Below are positions 1-9,412 of a stretch of DNA of 64,000 nucleotides, in pieces (the stretch's first letter is position 1; each line of letters opens with the position of its first letter). Origin of the DNA: WJMT01 sp964599635. GTDB lineage: Bacteria > Acidobacteriota > Aminicenantia > Aminicenantales > Aminicenantaceae. The notes under the pieces were generated by a model that did not search any database, was not told the DNA's origin, and was given only the letters and a program-made list of their open reading frames with translations. A program made the translations under genes and the position numbers. The stretch lies in NCBI GenBank assembly GCA_964599635.1, contig CAZRGM010000052.1, forward strand, positions 49,155-113,154. The letters are read 5' to 3'.

Positions 1-1139
1 CCCATACAAAATATCTTGATATTGTTTCCGTGGGTTCTTCCCAACTAAGCCAGTCTCACTTTGGAGAAAATTGGGAAGGCCTGCCTAATGGAGGCGGAAT
101 TCCCTTTAATAATGAACTGGAGCTTCAAGCAATTCGAGAGGATTCGTCCCCAATGTTGGTGAGGGCTTATTCGGCAACAAAAAATATAGCCTCTATGGCC
201 TATGTCCTTGAGAAAAATCTCAACATGGCTTGGCATGCTCTCTCTTTGTGGTGGTTCAATAAAATAGACGGCCGGGGGCCTCTCAGTGTCAAGCAGGGGC
301 TATCTGAACACCTGGAAGCCATCAAATTTATTGCCCGTGTCCAAAAACCTTTTGAGCCTAATATCCCTCATCACTTCGCATTTAGAGGTGCAGATGATGT
401 CACCTATGTGGTCTCCGCCTATCTCGCCGCAAAAACAGCAAAAAGTCTAGGAATTAAAATCTTGATCCTCCAAAATATGCTCAATACTCCAAAATCAACA
501 TGGGGAGTTAGGGATTTAGTCAAAGCACGCGTTCTCCTGAAGCTGTTGGGAACTTTGGAGGATAGAAATTTCAAGATCATTTATCAGCCTCGGGCTGGTT
601 TAGATTATTTTTCCCCAGATATAGAAAAAGCAAAAAGCCAACTTGCCGCTGTCACAGCCCTCATGTCAGATGTTGAACCAGAAAAACCTGAAAGCCCGCC
701 CATCATTCATGTGGTGAGCTACTCAGAAGCTTTATTCCTAGCTACACCTGAAGTCATCAATGAAAGCATCCAGATTACCAAAGCTTCTCTAAAAAATTAT
801 CCGGAATACAGAAAAGAAAAAGGGATTTTTGATATTATATCAAGTCCCGAAATAAAAAGTGAAATCCAGGAACTGTTTGATGAATCAAAAACCATGATAT
901 CCCATATGCAAAAAAATATAAAAAACCTATATTCAAGTGATGGACTCTACAGAGCTTTTAAATCAGGGTATTTCCCAGTGCCTTTTCTCTGGGAATGCCG
1001 CGGTGAATTTTCGAATGCTGTCAAGTGGAACATCAGACTCATTAAAGGTGGAATCCATGTGGTCAATAAAAAAAGAAAAAAAATGCCGATGGTTCAACGG
1101 CTTCATCTCGTCAAAAATTTGATGACGAAAGGAAATTAG
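1..1139 (+). CDS. C-terminal part of a conserved enzyme, possibly a cobalamin-dependent mutase-like protein (partial)
   Basis: The reading frame is open to the left edge (first whole codon at base 3), so the gene starts outside the window; the GTG at 30 is internal to the frame. About 379 residues are visible. Conserved-looking blocks include SVGSSQLSQSHFG, PNGGGIPFN, KIDGRGP, PHHFAFRGADDVTY, ILQNMLNTP and GLDYFSPD. The mix of glycine-rich loops and a His-rich block suggests a soluble TIM-barrel-like enzyme. From memory it resembles proteins annotated as cobalamin-binding or mutase-like, but no B12-binding DxHxxG motif lies in the visible part, so the function is only a guess. No signal peptide or membrane segment is seen. 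It converges with the VWFA gene, whose 3' end lies 14 bp away. Confidence 0.5.
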   Translation, partial: HTKYLDIVSVGSSQLSQSHFGENWEGLPNGGGIPFNNELELQAIREDSSPMLVRAYSATKNIASMAYVLEKNLNMAWHALSLWWFNKIDGRGPLSVKQGLSEHLEAIKFIARVQKPFEPNIPHHFAFRGADDVTYVVSAYLAAKTAKSLGIKILILQNMLNTPKSTWGVRDLVKARVLLKLLGTLEDRNFKIIYQPRAGLDYFSPDIEKAKSQLAAVTALMSDVEPEKPESPPIIHVVSYSEALFLATPEVINESIQITKASLKNYPEYRKEKGIFDIISSPEIKSEIQELFDESKTMISHMQKNIKNLYSSDGLYRAFKSGYFPVPFLWECRGEFSNAVKWNIRLIKGGIHVVNKKRKKMPMVQRLHLVKNLMTKGN

Positions 1140-1153
1140 TATTCTTCAATCCA

Positions 1154-2380
1154 TCAGTCTGCGATATAACCCTGGCGGTATGTAACTCGATAGTTTTCTC
1201 CTGGTACTCTCACTTCAATATTTTTGAATTGCTCATCTCTAACATAATTTTTAGGAGAATAATAGATAAGATAATACTGTTTAAAAGATTCTACAGCTTT
1301 TTTCATCAGCCAGTCCGGTCTGTTGGAGCTTTCTATATATCCTCCAGTTGCATCAGCCATCTGTTTGAATGCACTGAATATATCCTCAGATTTTTCCTGA
1401 AAAATCACTCCCGGGACAACATCAAAACTTCGGGATATAAACAAAAAATGGATGGAAATAGATAGGTCGGCATAAATCTTCTTGACCTTTTCTACATCAA
1501 ATGTAATGTCTCTTCTATAAAAATCCATAATCCCAGAAAGAGTCTGTTCCATATTTGGCCTATCCTGATAAAGTGACATATACTGAGTTAATATTTTGGG
1601 ATCAATCTGAGGAATGTATTCATTTTGATAAAACAAAAATACATTTTTCTGACCTTTTTCATCTCCTAGAATTTTCGCAAAATCAACCATCTTCTCCTGG
1701 CTGACAAATCTGATTCCCTCAAGCCTTTCTAAAATGTACTGATATCTCATGATTTTCTCATCAGGCGTCCAGTCTTGATGCTGCAGAGTGCTTGATTCTT
1801 CTCTTGTAAAAATACTTTCTCTCTGCTCAAGGGAAGCTGATAGAGACGCCGCAAGTCCAGTCAGCTCACGAATCATACTTCGGTACTCTTGACTGCCCAT
1901 CAGGGCATCCTTCCTTAAAATCCCTGTCAACTGCTTGACAACTTCATCCCTAGACTTAAGTTCTAAAGCCTTTCTTCTTAATCTATAAGAGCTGATTGGA
2001 GTGATCACTACCATTTCATCACCCGGATAGATAACATTTTTCAGGAAATACTCAACAGCCTCCCCAACCCGGGGATCATATTCAGATATCTCAAAAAAAA
2101 GATAAAAAAACCTAGATGTATTTGGAGAAAATCTTCTTTTCTCATCCTTTCGGGTGACATTTCTCTCATTGATCAGATAAACCGCCTGAATTTCTTGTTT
2201 TTTGCCATCCTCATAGACCTTAAAATCATCTATAGTCAAATTATCTACAAAAGAATGATCTTTATAAACTCTAACACTCACCTCAATATTAACAACAAGT
2301 GACTCTTCGGCTATTTGCTGGGAAAAACCAGACATGAATGAAAAAATAAAAATAATGATAAATATTAACTTTATTTTCAT
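1154..2380 (-). CDS. Secreted VWFA-related domain protein (acidobacterial type)
   Basis: The 408-residue product has an N-terminal signal peptide (KLIFIIIFIFSFMSGFSQQ). It is followed by an N-terminal beta region with VVNIEVSVRV and LTIDDFKVYEDGKKQEI, the hallmark of the VWFA-related proteins common in Acidobacteria. The middle (about 90-330) fits a von Willebrand A-like fold but lacks a clean DxSxS metal site. The C-terminus (FKNIEVRVPGENYRVTYRQGY) matches the usual end of that family. Start chosen because GGAG sits just upstream of the ATG. Function is unknown; such proteins are thought to act in the envelope or outside the cell. It is transcribed divergently from glnS. Confidence 0.8.
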   Translation of the reverse strand: MKIKLIFIIIFIFSFMSGFSQQIAEESLVVNIEVSVRVYKDHSFVDNLTIDDFKVYEDGKKQEIQAVYLINERNVTRKDEKRRFSPNTSRFFYLFFEISEYDPRVGEAVEYFLKNVIYPGDEMVVITPISSYRLRRKALELKSRDEVVKQLTGILRKDALMGSQEYRSMIRELTGLAASLSASLEQRESIFTREESSTLQHQDWTPDEKIMRYQYILERLEGIRFVSQEKMVDFAKILGDEKGQKNVFLFYQNEYIPQIDPKILTQYMSLYQDRPNMEQTLSGIMDFYRRDITFDVEKVKKIYADLSISIHFLFISRSFDVVPGVIFQEKSEDIFSAFKQMADATGGYIESSNRPDWLMKKAVESFKQYYLIYYSPKNYVRDEQFKNIEVRVPGENYRVTYRQGYIAD

Positions 2381-2489
2381 CGCATCACTCCTTCAGACTA
2401 ATAACAGTAAACTTAAAAAATGTCAATAAAACAACCCTAAATCAAAACTTACTGTTGATTATAATTCAAATTATTATTATCTTAATGGA

Positions 2490-4187
2490 ATGAGAAAAAA
2501 TAAAGATATGACTCTGGATTTTATCAGAACCCGAATCGAATCAGATATCAAAAATAACAAAAATCAAGGAAGAGTGCATACTCGTTTTCCCCCGGAACCC
2601 AACGGTTATCTTCACATTGGTCATGCCAAGTCTATCTGTCTTAATTTTGGTCTTGCAGAAGAATACAAAGGGAAATGCAACCTCCGTTTTGATGATACAA
2701 ATCCATGCAAAGAAGAAGTGGAATACGTTGAATCCATCAAAAAAGATGTGCGATGGCTTGGATTTGACTGGGAAGACCGTGAATATTACGCCTCAGATTA
2801 TTTTGATCAGCTTTATGAATACGCGGTGCAATTGATAAAATCAGGAAAAGCCTATGTCTGCGACCTAAGCACCGAAGAAATCAAGCAATACAGAGGGACT
2901 CTGACAAAACCAGGAAAAGAAAGCCCTTACAGAAACCGTTCGCTAGAAGAGAATCTAGCCCTCTTTGAAAGAATGCGTCGAGGAGAATTTAAAGATGGAG
3001 AGAGAGTACTTCGAGCTAAAATCGATATGGCATCTCCGAATTTGAACATGAGAGATCCAGTGATCTTTAGAATCCTTCACTCTTCCCATCATCGAACAGG
3101 AGACAAATGGTGCATTTATCCTATGTATGACTTTGCTCATGGTCTTTGTGACTCTATCGAAGGGATCACTCATTCTCTCTGCACTCTCGAATTTGAAGAC
3201 CACAGACCTTTATACGACTGGTTTCTGGAAGAGCTGGATGTATTTCGTTCCCAACAGATTGAATTCGCCCGACTTAATTTAAGTTTCACTGTCATGAGCA
3301 AAAGAAAACTTCTTGAATTGGTGAAAGAAGGACTCGTGAGCGGATGGGACGACCCCCGGATGCCCACGATCTCAGGCCTCAGACGCCGCGGCTACACCCC
3401 TGAATCCATCCGTGACTTCTGCGACAGGATAGGTTTGGCTAAAAGAGAAAGCGTCGTTGACATAGAGTTGCTGGAACACTGTCTTCGTGAGGATCAGAAT
3501 AAAAAAGCCCAACGAGTGATGGCTGTTCTCGACCCAATTGAAATCATTATAGACAACTACCCCGAAGGAAAGGTGGAACAGCTGGAAGCTGAAAATAATC
3601 CTGAAGACGAGAGCATGGGAAAAAGAAAAATACCTTTTTCACGACACATATATATTGAAAAAGAAGATTTCTGTGAAAACCCGCACAAGAAATACTTCCG
3701 TCTGGCTCCCGGCTTGGAGGTCAGGCTCAAGCATGCTTACTATATAAAATACAAACGGGCTTTTAAGGATAAAAACACAGGCGAAATAAAAAGGATTCAC
3801 TGCACCTATGATCCTGAGACAAAAGGAGGATGGTCTAAGGACGGAAGAAAAGTAAAGGGAACCCTTCATTGGGTATCAGCCCCTCAAGCCATCCAAGCTG
3901 AAATAAGACTCTATGAAAATCTCTTTAAAACCAAAAATCCCTTAGATGTCAACGATGGCGAAAATTTTAAGAAAAATCTGAATTCCAAATCACTAAAAAT
4001 CCTTCATTCATGCCAGCTGGAGCCCTCTGTATCCAATGCCAAAACTGGGGACCGCTTCCAATTCTTAAGAAAAGGTTACTTTTGTGTTGATCCTGATTCA
4101 AAAAATGGCAATCTTGTTTTTAATCGAACCGTTTCATTGAGAGACACCTGGACAAAAATTATAAAAAAGCAGAAAAAGGAACAGTAA
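2490..4187 (+). CDS. glnS: Glutaminyl-tRNA synthetase
   Basis: This cytoplasmic class I aminoacyl-tRNA synthetase charges tRNA-Gln with glutamine. The 565 residues are close to the usual bacterial GlnRS length (about 550). The HIGH signature is in PPEPNGYLHIGHAKS (residues about 35-50) and the KMSKS-like loop is VMSKRKLLEL (about 270). GlnRS-type blocks such as RFDDTNP, YPMYDFAHG and THSLCTLEFEDHRPLYDW are present, followed by the C-terminal beta-barrel anticodon-binding region. There is no Shine-Dalgarno sequence before ATG 2490; ATG 2508 is an alternative start that would remove six residues. Its presence implies direct Gln-tRNA charging rather than only the GatCAB route. The next gene lies 400 bp away. 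Confidence 0.96.
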   Translation: MRKNKDMTLDFIRTRIESDIKNNKNQGRVHTRFPPEPNGYLHIGHAKSICLNFGLAEEYKGKCNLRFDDTNPCKEEVEYVESIKKDVRWLGFDWEDREYYASDYFDQLYEYAVQLIKSGKAYVCDLSTEEIKQYRGTLTKPGKESPYRNRSLEENLALFERMRRGEFKDGERVLRAKIDMASPNLNMRDPVIFRILHSSHHRTGDKWCIYPMYDFAHGLCDSIEGITHSLCTLEFEDHRPLYDWFLEELDVFRSQQIEFARLNLSFTVMSKRKLLELVKEGLVSGWDDPRMPTISGLRRRGYTPESIRDFCDRIGLAKRESVVDIELLEHCLREDQNKKAQRVMAVLDPIEIIIDNYPEGKVEQLEAENNPEDESMGKRKIPFSRHIYIEKEDFCENPHKKYFRLAPGLEVRLKHAYYIKYKRAFKDKNTGEIKRIHCTYDPETKGGWSKDGRKVKGTLHWVSAPQAIQAEIRLYENLFKTKNPLDVNDGENFKKNLNSKSLKILHSCQLEPSVSNAKTGDRFQFLRKGYFCVDPDSKNGNLVFNRTVSLRDTWTKIIKKQKKEQ

Positions 4188-4219
4188 GGCCCAACCTTAA
4201 CTGAATTTCAACGAATTCA

Positions 4220-4248
4220 TTGACAGAGCTGGATACATTTAATATTCT
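4220..4248 (+). promoter_or_regulatory. Sigma-70 type promoter upstream of serC
   Basis: TTGACA (4220-4225) and TATTCT (4243-4248) are separated by exactly 17 bp. The predicted transcription start (about 4255) falls just before the intergenic element at 4273-4525, so serC mRNA would carry that element in a leader of about 330 nt. Confidence 0.5.
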
Positions 4249-4272
4249 TATAATATTCTTATTTCAATAAGC

Positions 4273-4525
4273 TTGGATTATTCACGAGTCAAGATTGCTG
4301 CAGGTGCGAGGCACAAGGCATGAAGGTGTTGGCTTTCACTGCGAATGCCTTGATACGAAGCAGATGCCGTGAGATTGGCTCGCCTGAAAAGTAAAAAAAT
4401 GGCGACTCAAATAAAAAAGGCTAACCAAAAAAATGTTCCATTCATTGTTCTTAAAAAAATCATGCAGCTCGCTTGAAATGAAATAATCATGGATAGTTCG
4501 CTATTTTTTTATGAAGTGTTCAGGT
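4273..4525 (+). repeat. MITE-like intergenic element, copy R1 (subtype A)
   Basis: The left end is TTGGATTATTCACGAGTC and the right end CTATTTTTTTATGAAGTGTTCAGG, related to the inverted ends of the other copies. It shares long stretches with the copy at 63782-64000, including TGTTCCATTCATTGTTCTT and AAAAAATCATGCAG. AAAAAAATGGCGA near 4394 can pair with TCGCTATTTTTTT near the right end, giving a long hairpin. No reading frame. It fills most of the 398-bp gap between glnS and serC. Confidence 0.8.
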
Positions 4526-4585
4526 AAATAAGTTAAATTCAAATGTCAGACATAAAACAAATTAACCATTAGAGGAGAAGCAATC

Positions 4586-5698
4586 ATGAAACCCAAAGTA
4601 AAACCCAAAAATACCTGCTATGCCTCAGGACCCTGCGCCAAACACCCCGGATATTCCCTAGACGAACTCAAAGATACCCCCCTAGGCCGCTCCCACCGCA
4701 GCACTCTTGGGAAAGCAAAGTTAGTTGAATCAATAGAAAGAACAAAAAAAATATTGGGGCTTCCTCCTGATTATCGGGTAGCCATCGTCCCTGCATCCGA
4801 TACAGGGGCTTTCGAAATGGCCATGTGGTCTCTGTTAGGACCCAGAGGAGTAGATGTTTTCGTGTGGGAATCCTTCAGCAAGGGCTGGGCCACAGATATA
4901 ACGGAACAGCTGAAGCTAAAGAATGTGCGAGTATTCGAAGCAGACTACGGCAAACTCCCTGACCTCTCCCAGGCAGACTTTGATAATGATGTCGTATTCG
5001 TATGGAATGGGACTACCAGCGGAGTCAAAGTTCCCAATGGAGACTGGATCCCTGATAACAGAAAAGGCCTAACTTTATGCGACGCCACTTCAGCTATATT
5101 CGCCATGGAAATACCCTATCATAAACTCGATGTCATTACCTATTCTTGGCAGAAAGTATTGGGAGGAGAGGCCGCCCACGGCATGCTGATCCTATCCCCA
5201 AAAGCCGTAAACAGAATAGAAAGTTATTCTCCACCATGGCCTATGCCGAAAATATTCCGCATGACAAAAAAAGGTAAATTCAACGAAGCTATGTTTAAAG
5301 GTTCCTTTATCAACACACCTTCTATGCTGGCCAATGAGGATTATCTTGTAGCCTTGAATTGGGCTGAATCCATAGGAGGTGTTCCTGAACTTATCAAACG
5401 CAGCAATGAAAATCTCAAGGTTTTTGAAGACTTTGTTTCTCAGCACGACTGGATAAACTTTCTTGCAGAAAGCAAAGAAATCCGATCTAACACCAGTGTC
5501 TGTTTCAGCATCAAACTCCCTGAAGACAAAGTGAAAGCCATCACCAAACTTCTGGAAAACGAAGGGGTCGCTTATGACTGTGGCTCTTATCGATCAGCTC
5601 CTCCTGGTTTGAGATTCTGGTGCGGAGCGACTGTAGATAAGGAAGACATCAAAATTATCACCCAATGGCTTGAATGGGCCTACAACGAAGTCAAGTAA
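4586..5698 (+). CDS. serC: Phosphoserine aminotransferase (class V PLP enzyme)
   Basis: It converts 3-phosphohydroxypyruvate and glutamate to phosphoserine and 2-oxoglutarate in serine synthesis, and may also act on the matching vitamin B6 intermediate. The 370-residue protein opens with CYASGPCAKHPGYSLDEL and LGRSHRSTLGKAKL, typical of the longer SerC subfamily of Alphaproteobacteria and Archaea rather than the E. coli type. The PLP-binding lysine is in YSWQKVLGGEAAHG (residue about 190). It is cytoplasmic with no signal peptide. A GAGGAG site (4572-4577) precedes the ATG. The gene stands alone, convergent with the superoxide reductase gene; the promoter at 4220 is separated from it by a repeat element. 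Confidence 0.9.
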   Translation: MKPKVKPKNTCYASGPCAKHPGYSLDELKDTPLGRSHRSTLGKAKLVESIERTKKILGLPPDYRVAIVPASDTGAFEMAMWSLLGPRGVDVFVWESFSKGWATDITEQLKLKNVRVFEADYGKLPDLSQADFDNDVVFVWNGTTSGVKVPNGDWIPDNRKGLTLCDATSAIFAMEIPYHKLDVITYSWQKVLGGEAAHGMLILSPKAVNRIESYSPPWPMPKIFRMTKKGKFNEAMFKGSFINTPSMLANEDYLVALNWAESIGGVPELIKRSNENLKVFEDFVSQHDWINFLAESKEIRSNTSVCFSIKLPEDKVKAITKLLENEGVAYDCGSYRSAPPGLRFWCGATVDKEDIKIITQWLEWAYNEVK

Positions 5699-5805
5699 GG
5701 ACATCTCTTTCTTTTTATTTAAATTGCCGACCCAGCTTTCTGGATTGATCCTGATGATTTCGTCCCGAAGTATTCGCGTTACTCTTTCCAAATAGGTCAG
5801 GCTTG

Positions 5806-6201
5806 TTATTCCACAGCAATTTCTTTAGAACTCTGCCACAATCCATGTATGTTGCAGTAACTTGAAGCATAAATAGTTCCTGGTTTATCTGTTTTGAAGC
5901 TCAATGTGGCGGCATGATGAGTATAAATTGTACTTGTATCTGGGCCCTCTGTGCTTTCTCCATGAGTTGTGAACTCAGCTTTTCCAATTTGATAAGGGAA
6001 GTTGGCCCCTTCGGGTTTGAAGTAAATCATAATCCAGCGGATATGATGTTCTGTGGTGTTGGGATGAGCTATCTCTTTCCCTAAGCTAACTTTGACTTCA
6101 AAAAACTCTCCTTTTTTCACTTTATCTGGGGCTTCTATAACAGGAACATGTTTTTCCTTTTTCCAATCTGCCTCTTTAAATAAACCTTTAAAGTCCGTCA
6201 T
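5806..6201 (-). CDS. Superoxide reductase (neelaredoxin, class II)
   Basis: It reduces superoxide to hydrogen peroxide without releasing oxygen, a defence typical of anaerobes. The 131-residue protein aligns in memory with Pyrococcus superoxide reductase along its length. The ligands of the catalytic Fe(His)4Cys centre are all present: Glu16 and His18 in EKHVPV, His46 and His52 in HPNTTEHH, Cys116 and His119 in SYCNIHGLW. The N-terminal desulforedoxin domain of class I enzymes is absent. It is cytoplasmic. A GGGAGAG site precedes the ATG. The electron donor is probably a rubredoxin, but none is encoded in this window. Confidence 0.94.
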   Translation of the reverse strand: MTDFKGLFKEADWKKEKHVPVIEAPDKVKKGEFFEVKVSLGKEIAHPNTTEHHIRWIMIYFKPEGANFPYQIGKAEFTTHGESTEGPDTSTIYTHHAATLSFKTDKPGTIYASSYCNIHGLWQSSKEIAVE

Positions 6202-6391
6202 CTTTTCTCTCCCTATATTTAATTATTTTACCTTCTGTTCATATCCCCTCACGCTTATTCACTTATCTTTATTCTAGAAACAAATCCTATTCAAGTCAAT
6301 GCGAAAGCATGAAGAACGCCAAGAATAAAATAAGCTGCCAAAAGAACCTCAAGTCAGTGAAGATATTATTCAGTCCAAAAAAGGCCGACTT

Positions 6392-6580
6392 ACCTAGATT
6401 ATCCACGAGTCAAGGCTGTGGCAGATGCGAGGGACAAGGCCTAGACATCCTGCTTGGAGCGAAAATTGTGAGACGATGAACTCTCGTTTATATCTTTCAT
6501 TGCCTTTTTCTCGTTTATCTGGTTGAAATAGGGACAAAGGTGAGCCTAATGAAATTCAGGTGTGGCTGAAGAGATTTTGA
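6392..6580 (+). repeat. Decayed MITE-like element, copy R2
   Basis: The 445-bp gap between the superoxide reductase and GlsB genes holds a degraded copy. A left end (ACCTAGATTATCCACGAGTC, then GCAGATGCGAGG and ACAAGGC) resembles subtype A. Further right GAAATTCAGGTGTGGCTGAAG (6550-6570) matches the inner part of subtype B. No right end is recognisable. Nothing else was seen in this gap. Confidence 0.5.
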
Positions 6581-6646
6581 AAATACTGTAAATGGTGAAC
6601 GGCAAAGGGAAATGGAAAAGGTGGATAAAACCTGATTATTTCTCAT

Positions 6647-6937
6647 TCATTTCGAATCTCTGGTCTCTTCCTTAGGGGATAATAGGTTAAGAAAAGCCAC
6701 AAAAAGAGCAGCCCCGATCACAGACCAAATAATGGGAAAATTATGAGAGCCAAATCTTATATAAGGATTTAAAGGAAGGTTCAGTTCTCTGGCTAAAAAA
6801 GTTCCGATCAGAGCTCCTATAAGTCCCAGAGCAATGGATGCCAGGCAGCCCAGTCCTCTTCTCCCCGCTAGATGAGCCCCCAGGCTTCCTGCTACGGAAG
6901 CTATGAACAGAAGAAATAAAAATCCAAAGAGGCTCAT
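6647..6937 (-). CDS. GlsB/YeaQ/YmgE family membrane protein
   Basis: A 96-residue inner-membrane protein with three hydrophobic segments (about residues 3-22, 29-48 and 66-85) and the small, glycine-rich pattern of the family once called transglycosylase-associated, e.g. GLGCLASIALGLIGALIGTFLA. E. coli members are about 80-85 residues and are linked to stress; the biochemical function is unknown. GAGGGAG lies upstream of the ATG. It is probably transcribed alone; 253 bp separate it from the S9 peptidase gene on the same strand, and that gap shows no clear feature. Confidence 0.82.
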   Translation of the reverse strand: MSLFGFLFLLFIASVAGSLGAHLAGRRGLGCLASIALGLIGALIGTFLARELNLPLNPYIRFGSHNFPIIWSVIGAALFVAFLNLLSPKEETRDSK

Positions 6938-7190
6938 CTCTGCTCCCTCTATATAATTAACTGTTCTCTGCTTTTTGTCAATTATCCTAATTTCTTATTG
7001 ATACCCCTGATTTCATAGGCTAACAGATCCACCTTTCCTTTTCGGAAGTCTGATAATCAGATTCTGATCCGTAGATTCTGAAAATATAGGGAAAACTCAA
7101 CGCCGGTGATTGAGTCCTTTTCAAAAAAACCCGGTAAGGAAAACCTGACCTAAATATCCGGCAGCTAAAAACGCATGCCTGACTCTTTTT

Positions 7191-9284
7191 TTATATTGGA
7201 GAGACAGAGGATACACAATCTTTTTTCTCTGGATCCTTCCTGTCTTCCTTCTTTTTTTCAGTGATCGGTTCCAACCCCACATTTTCGGCAAAGAAAAATA
7301 AATATCTGCGCAGTCGGTCTAGTTGGTGTCGCGGTTCGCCGATTCCATGTCCTTCTCTAGGGTATCTAACAAAAGTAACTTCCTTTCCTAAATCACGAAG
7401 AGCCTGATAAAACTCCACAGCCTGCTCCTGAGGAACTCTCTGGTCTTCAGCACCGTGCATGATAAGAACTGGAGTCTTGACATTCTTGACATATCGGATA
7501 GGAGAATGTTTTCCATAACTTTCCTCTTCATCCCAGGGAGTTCCAAAAAACCAGCCTAAATATTGAGGGATATCTGTCGTACTGTACATACTATAAAGAT
7601 TGGGAAGCCCTGCTCCCGGAGAGACGGCTTGGAAGCGGTCCGTCTGGGTCACGATCCAATAGCTCATATAGCCTCCGTAACTCCATCCGTAGCAGACCAA
7701 TCGTTCAGGATCAGCCAGCCCTTTATCAATACAATAATCAACGCCGGTCATACAGTCATCGTAATCCCGTATCCCCCAATAATCCCGATTGGCATTGAGA
7801 AATTCCTGTCCGTAACTTGAACTTCCTCTAAAATTAGGCTCCAGCACCATAAATCCGTTGGCTGCAAAAAATTGATTTGTGGAACTGAATGACTGAATGC
7901 GTGAACTGCTGGGGCCGCCGTGAGGATTAAGAATGAGAGGATACTTTTTTTGAGTATCATAACCAACAGGATAAGTTAAAATGCCTTCTATCTTTTGTCC
8001 TTCACTATTGTTCCAATCAATGACTTCTACTTTTCCAAACTTAATGTGTTCTTCTCTTAACCAAGGGTTGGCATCACTCAATCTACGTGGATCCTTGATA
8101 TTTAAGGAAGCTGTATAGATTTCACCGGGCCATTGAGGTCCGGAATGCACCCATACCCATTGGGAACCGTCTTTGGACAATTCCCACTGAAAATTACTTC
8201 CCACTGGAGGATTTAATGGGGTAATCTGGCCTGATTTTACATCCACTGAAAATAAGTTATAAGTAGTCCGCTCTCCTGTGACCCAATAAATCTTTGCTCC
8301 ATCCTTAGACCAAATGGAAGATGAAAAATCAAGATCAAAATCTTTAAGCAGGACTTTGGGATCCCCTCCTTTATAGGGAATCAGATAAAGTTTCTTATAC
8401 CAAGTATTGGTTCCCTTATGAGGATCTGAAGCAAAAGCAATAGTCTTTCCATCAGGGGACCATCGAGGAGAAGAGTCGCTTCCGGGATTTTCATAAAGCT
8501 TAATTGAGATCTTATTCTCTACTTCTATGACCCAGATATCACTGTTCCAACTTTCATCTATTTTGGTATTGGGACGAACTTCATAGGCAATATGTGTTGA
8601 ATCGGGTGACCATCGAGGGGCAGAGACTGTAAAATCACCTTCTGTAAGACGGATTTCTTTATCATTTTTTAAATCATAAATCCATAAATGAGTCATCCTG
8701 AAATCCTGGTCAACAACCTCTTCATCATCCTTTTTTTTCTGATTTTCTTTTTCTTCTTTGCTCAGAGGATCTCTAGAGGTAAACACAATCTTCGTCCCAT
8801 CTGGAGAAATCCTGAAAGAACTGATACTTTCTTCATGTTCCGTAACCTGCCAGGCTTCTCCTCCGTCCGTATACATAAAAAATATTTGACTTTTTGAGTC
8901 TTTGTCAGGGTCACCTGTCTTTTTGCTTGAAGAAAGAAACGCTATTTTTTCCCCATCTGGAAACCAGAAAGGGGACGAACAGCTGTTGGCTCCTCTTGTC
9001 ATCTGTCTTCTCTGAGTTCCGCCAACATGAACCTTCCATATATGGGTAGTGGATTTTAAATCTTCTGACTCCATATCTCTCTGTCTCTGGGTATACACAA
9101 TCCACTCCCCATCAGGAGAAATGGTGGGATTGGAAGCACTGTTTATCCGAAGAGTATTTTGAGCTGACATCACATCTAGAACTTCTTCTTCACCTGTTTT
9201 CTCCTGAGCTGAAATAAAGGCCGCAAAAAAGAGAAAAAGGAAAGCAACCCCCAGCAAAATGATTTTGGTCTGTTTTTCAGTCAT
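7191..9284 (-). CDS. Secreted S9 family peptidase (DPP-IV / acylaminoacyl-peptidase type)
   Basis: A serine peptidase cleaving short peptides, exported by a signal peptide (IILLGVAFLFLFFAAFISAQ). Residues about 45-400 form a WD40-like (PD40) beta-propeller with repeated SPDG / SPDS blades such as ISPDGEWIVYT and WSPDGKTIAFAS. The C-terminal alpha/beta-hydrolase has GWSYGGYMS (nucleophile Ser about 536), the acid in HGAEDQRVP and the His in REGHGIGEP. I chose the ATG at 9284 because GGAGG lies 6 bp upstream; the open frame reaches 9305 with a TTG. The Asp-Lys-rich C-terminal tail is unusual. It probably works in the periplasm or outside the cell with the other peptidases here. Confidence 0.93.
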   Translation of the reverse strand: MTEKQTKIILLGVAFLFLFFAAFISAQEKTGEEEVLDVMSAQNTLRINSASNPTISPDGEWIVYTQRQRDMESEDLKSTTHIWKVHVGGTQRRQMTRGANSCSSPFWFPDGEKIAFLSSSKKTGDPDKDSKSQIFFMYTDGGEAWQVTEHEESISSFRISPDGTKIVFTSRDPLSKEEKENQKKKDDEEVVDQDFRMTHLWIYDLKNDKEIRLTEGDFTVSAPRWSPDSTHIAYEVRPNTKIDESWNSDIWVIEVENKISIKLYENPGSDSSPRWSPDGKTIAFASDPHKGTNTWYKKLYLIPYKGGDPKVLLKDFDLDFSSSIWSKDGAKIYWVTGERTTYNLFSVDVKSGQITPLNPPVGSNFQWELSKDGSQWVWVHSGPQWPGEIYTASLNIKDPRRLSDANPWLREEHIKFGKVEVIDWNNSEGQKIEGILTYPVGYDTQKKYPLILNPHGGPSSSRIQSFSSTNQFFAANGFMVLEPNFRGSSSYGQEFLNANRDYWGIRDYDDCMTGVDYCIDKGLADPERLVCYGWSYGGYMSYWIVTQTDRFQAVSPGAGLPNLYSMYSTTDIPQYLGWFFGTPWDEEESYGKHSPIRYVKNVKTPVLIMHGAEDQRVPQEQAVEFYQALRDLGKEVTFVRYPREGHGIGEPRHQLDRLRRYLFFFAENVGLEPITEKKKEDRKDPEKKDCVSSVSPI

Positions 9285-9412
9285 TCTGACCTCCATAACA
9301 TTCAATTTTGGGTAAAAATTCTTATATCACATGAATACACTGAGATCAATTAAGGCTTACAGGAATGGTTGATTTTTTATTCCAAAAAGTTCTTTGCTTT
9401 ATTTAGAAAAAC

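Noticed and set aside
5770..5800. AAATAGGTCAGGCT as another repeat end between serC and the superoxide reductase gene
   Set aside because: Only about ten bases match the element end and no partner end or hairpin is nearby; chance is likely.
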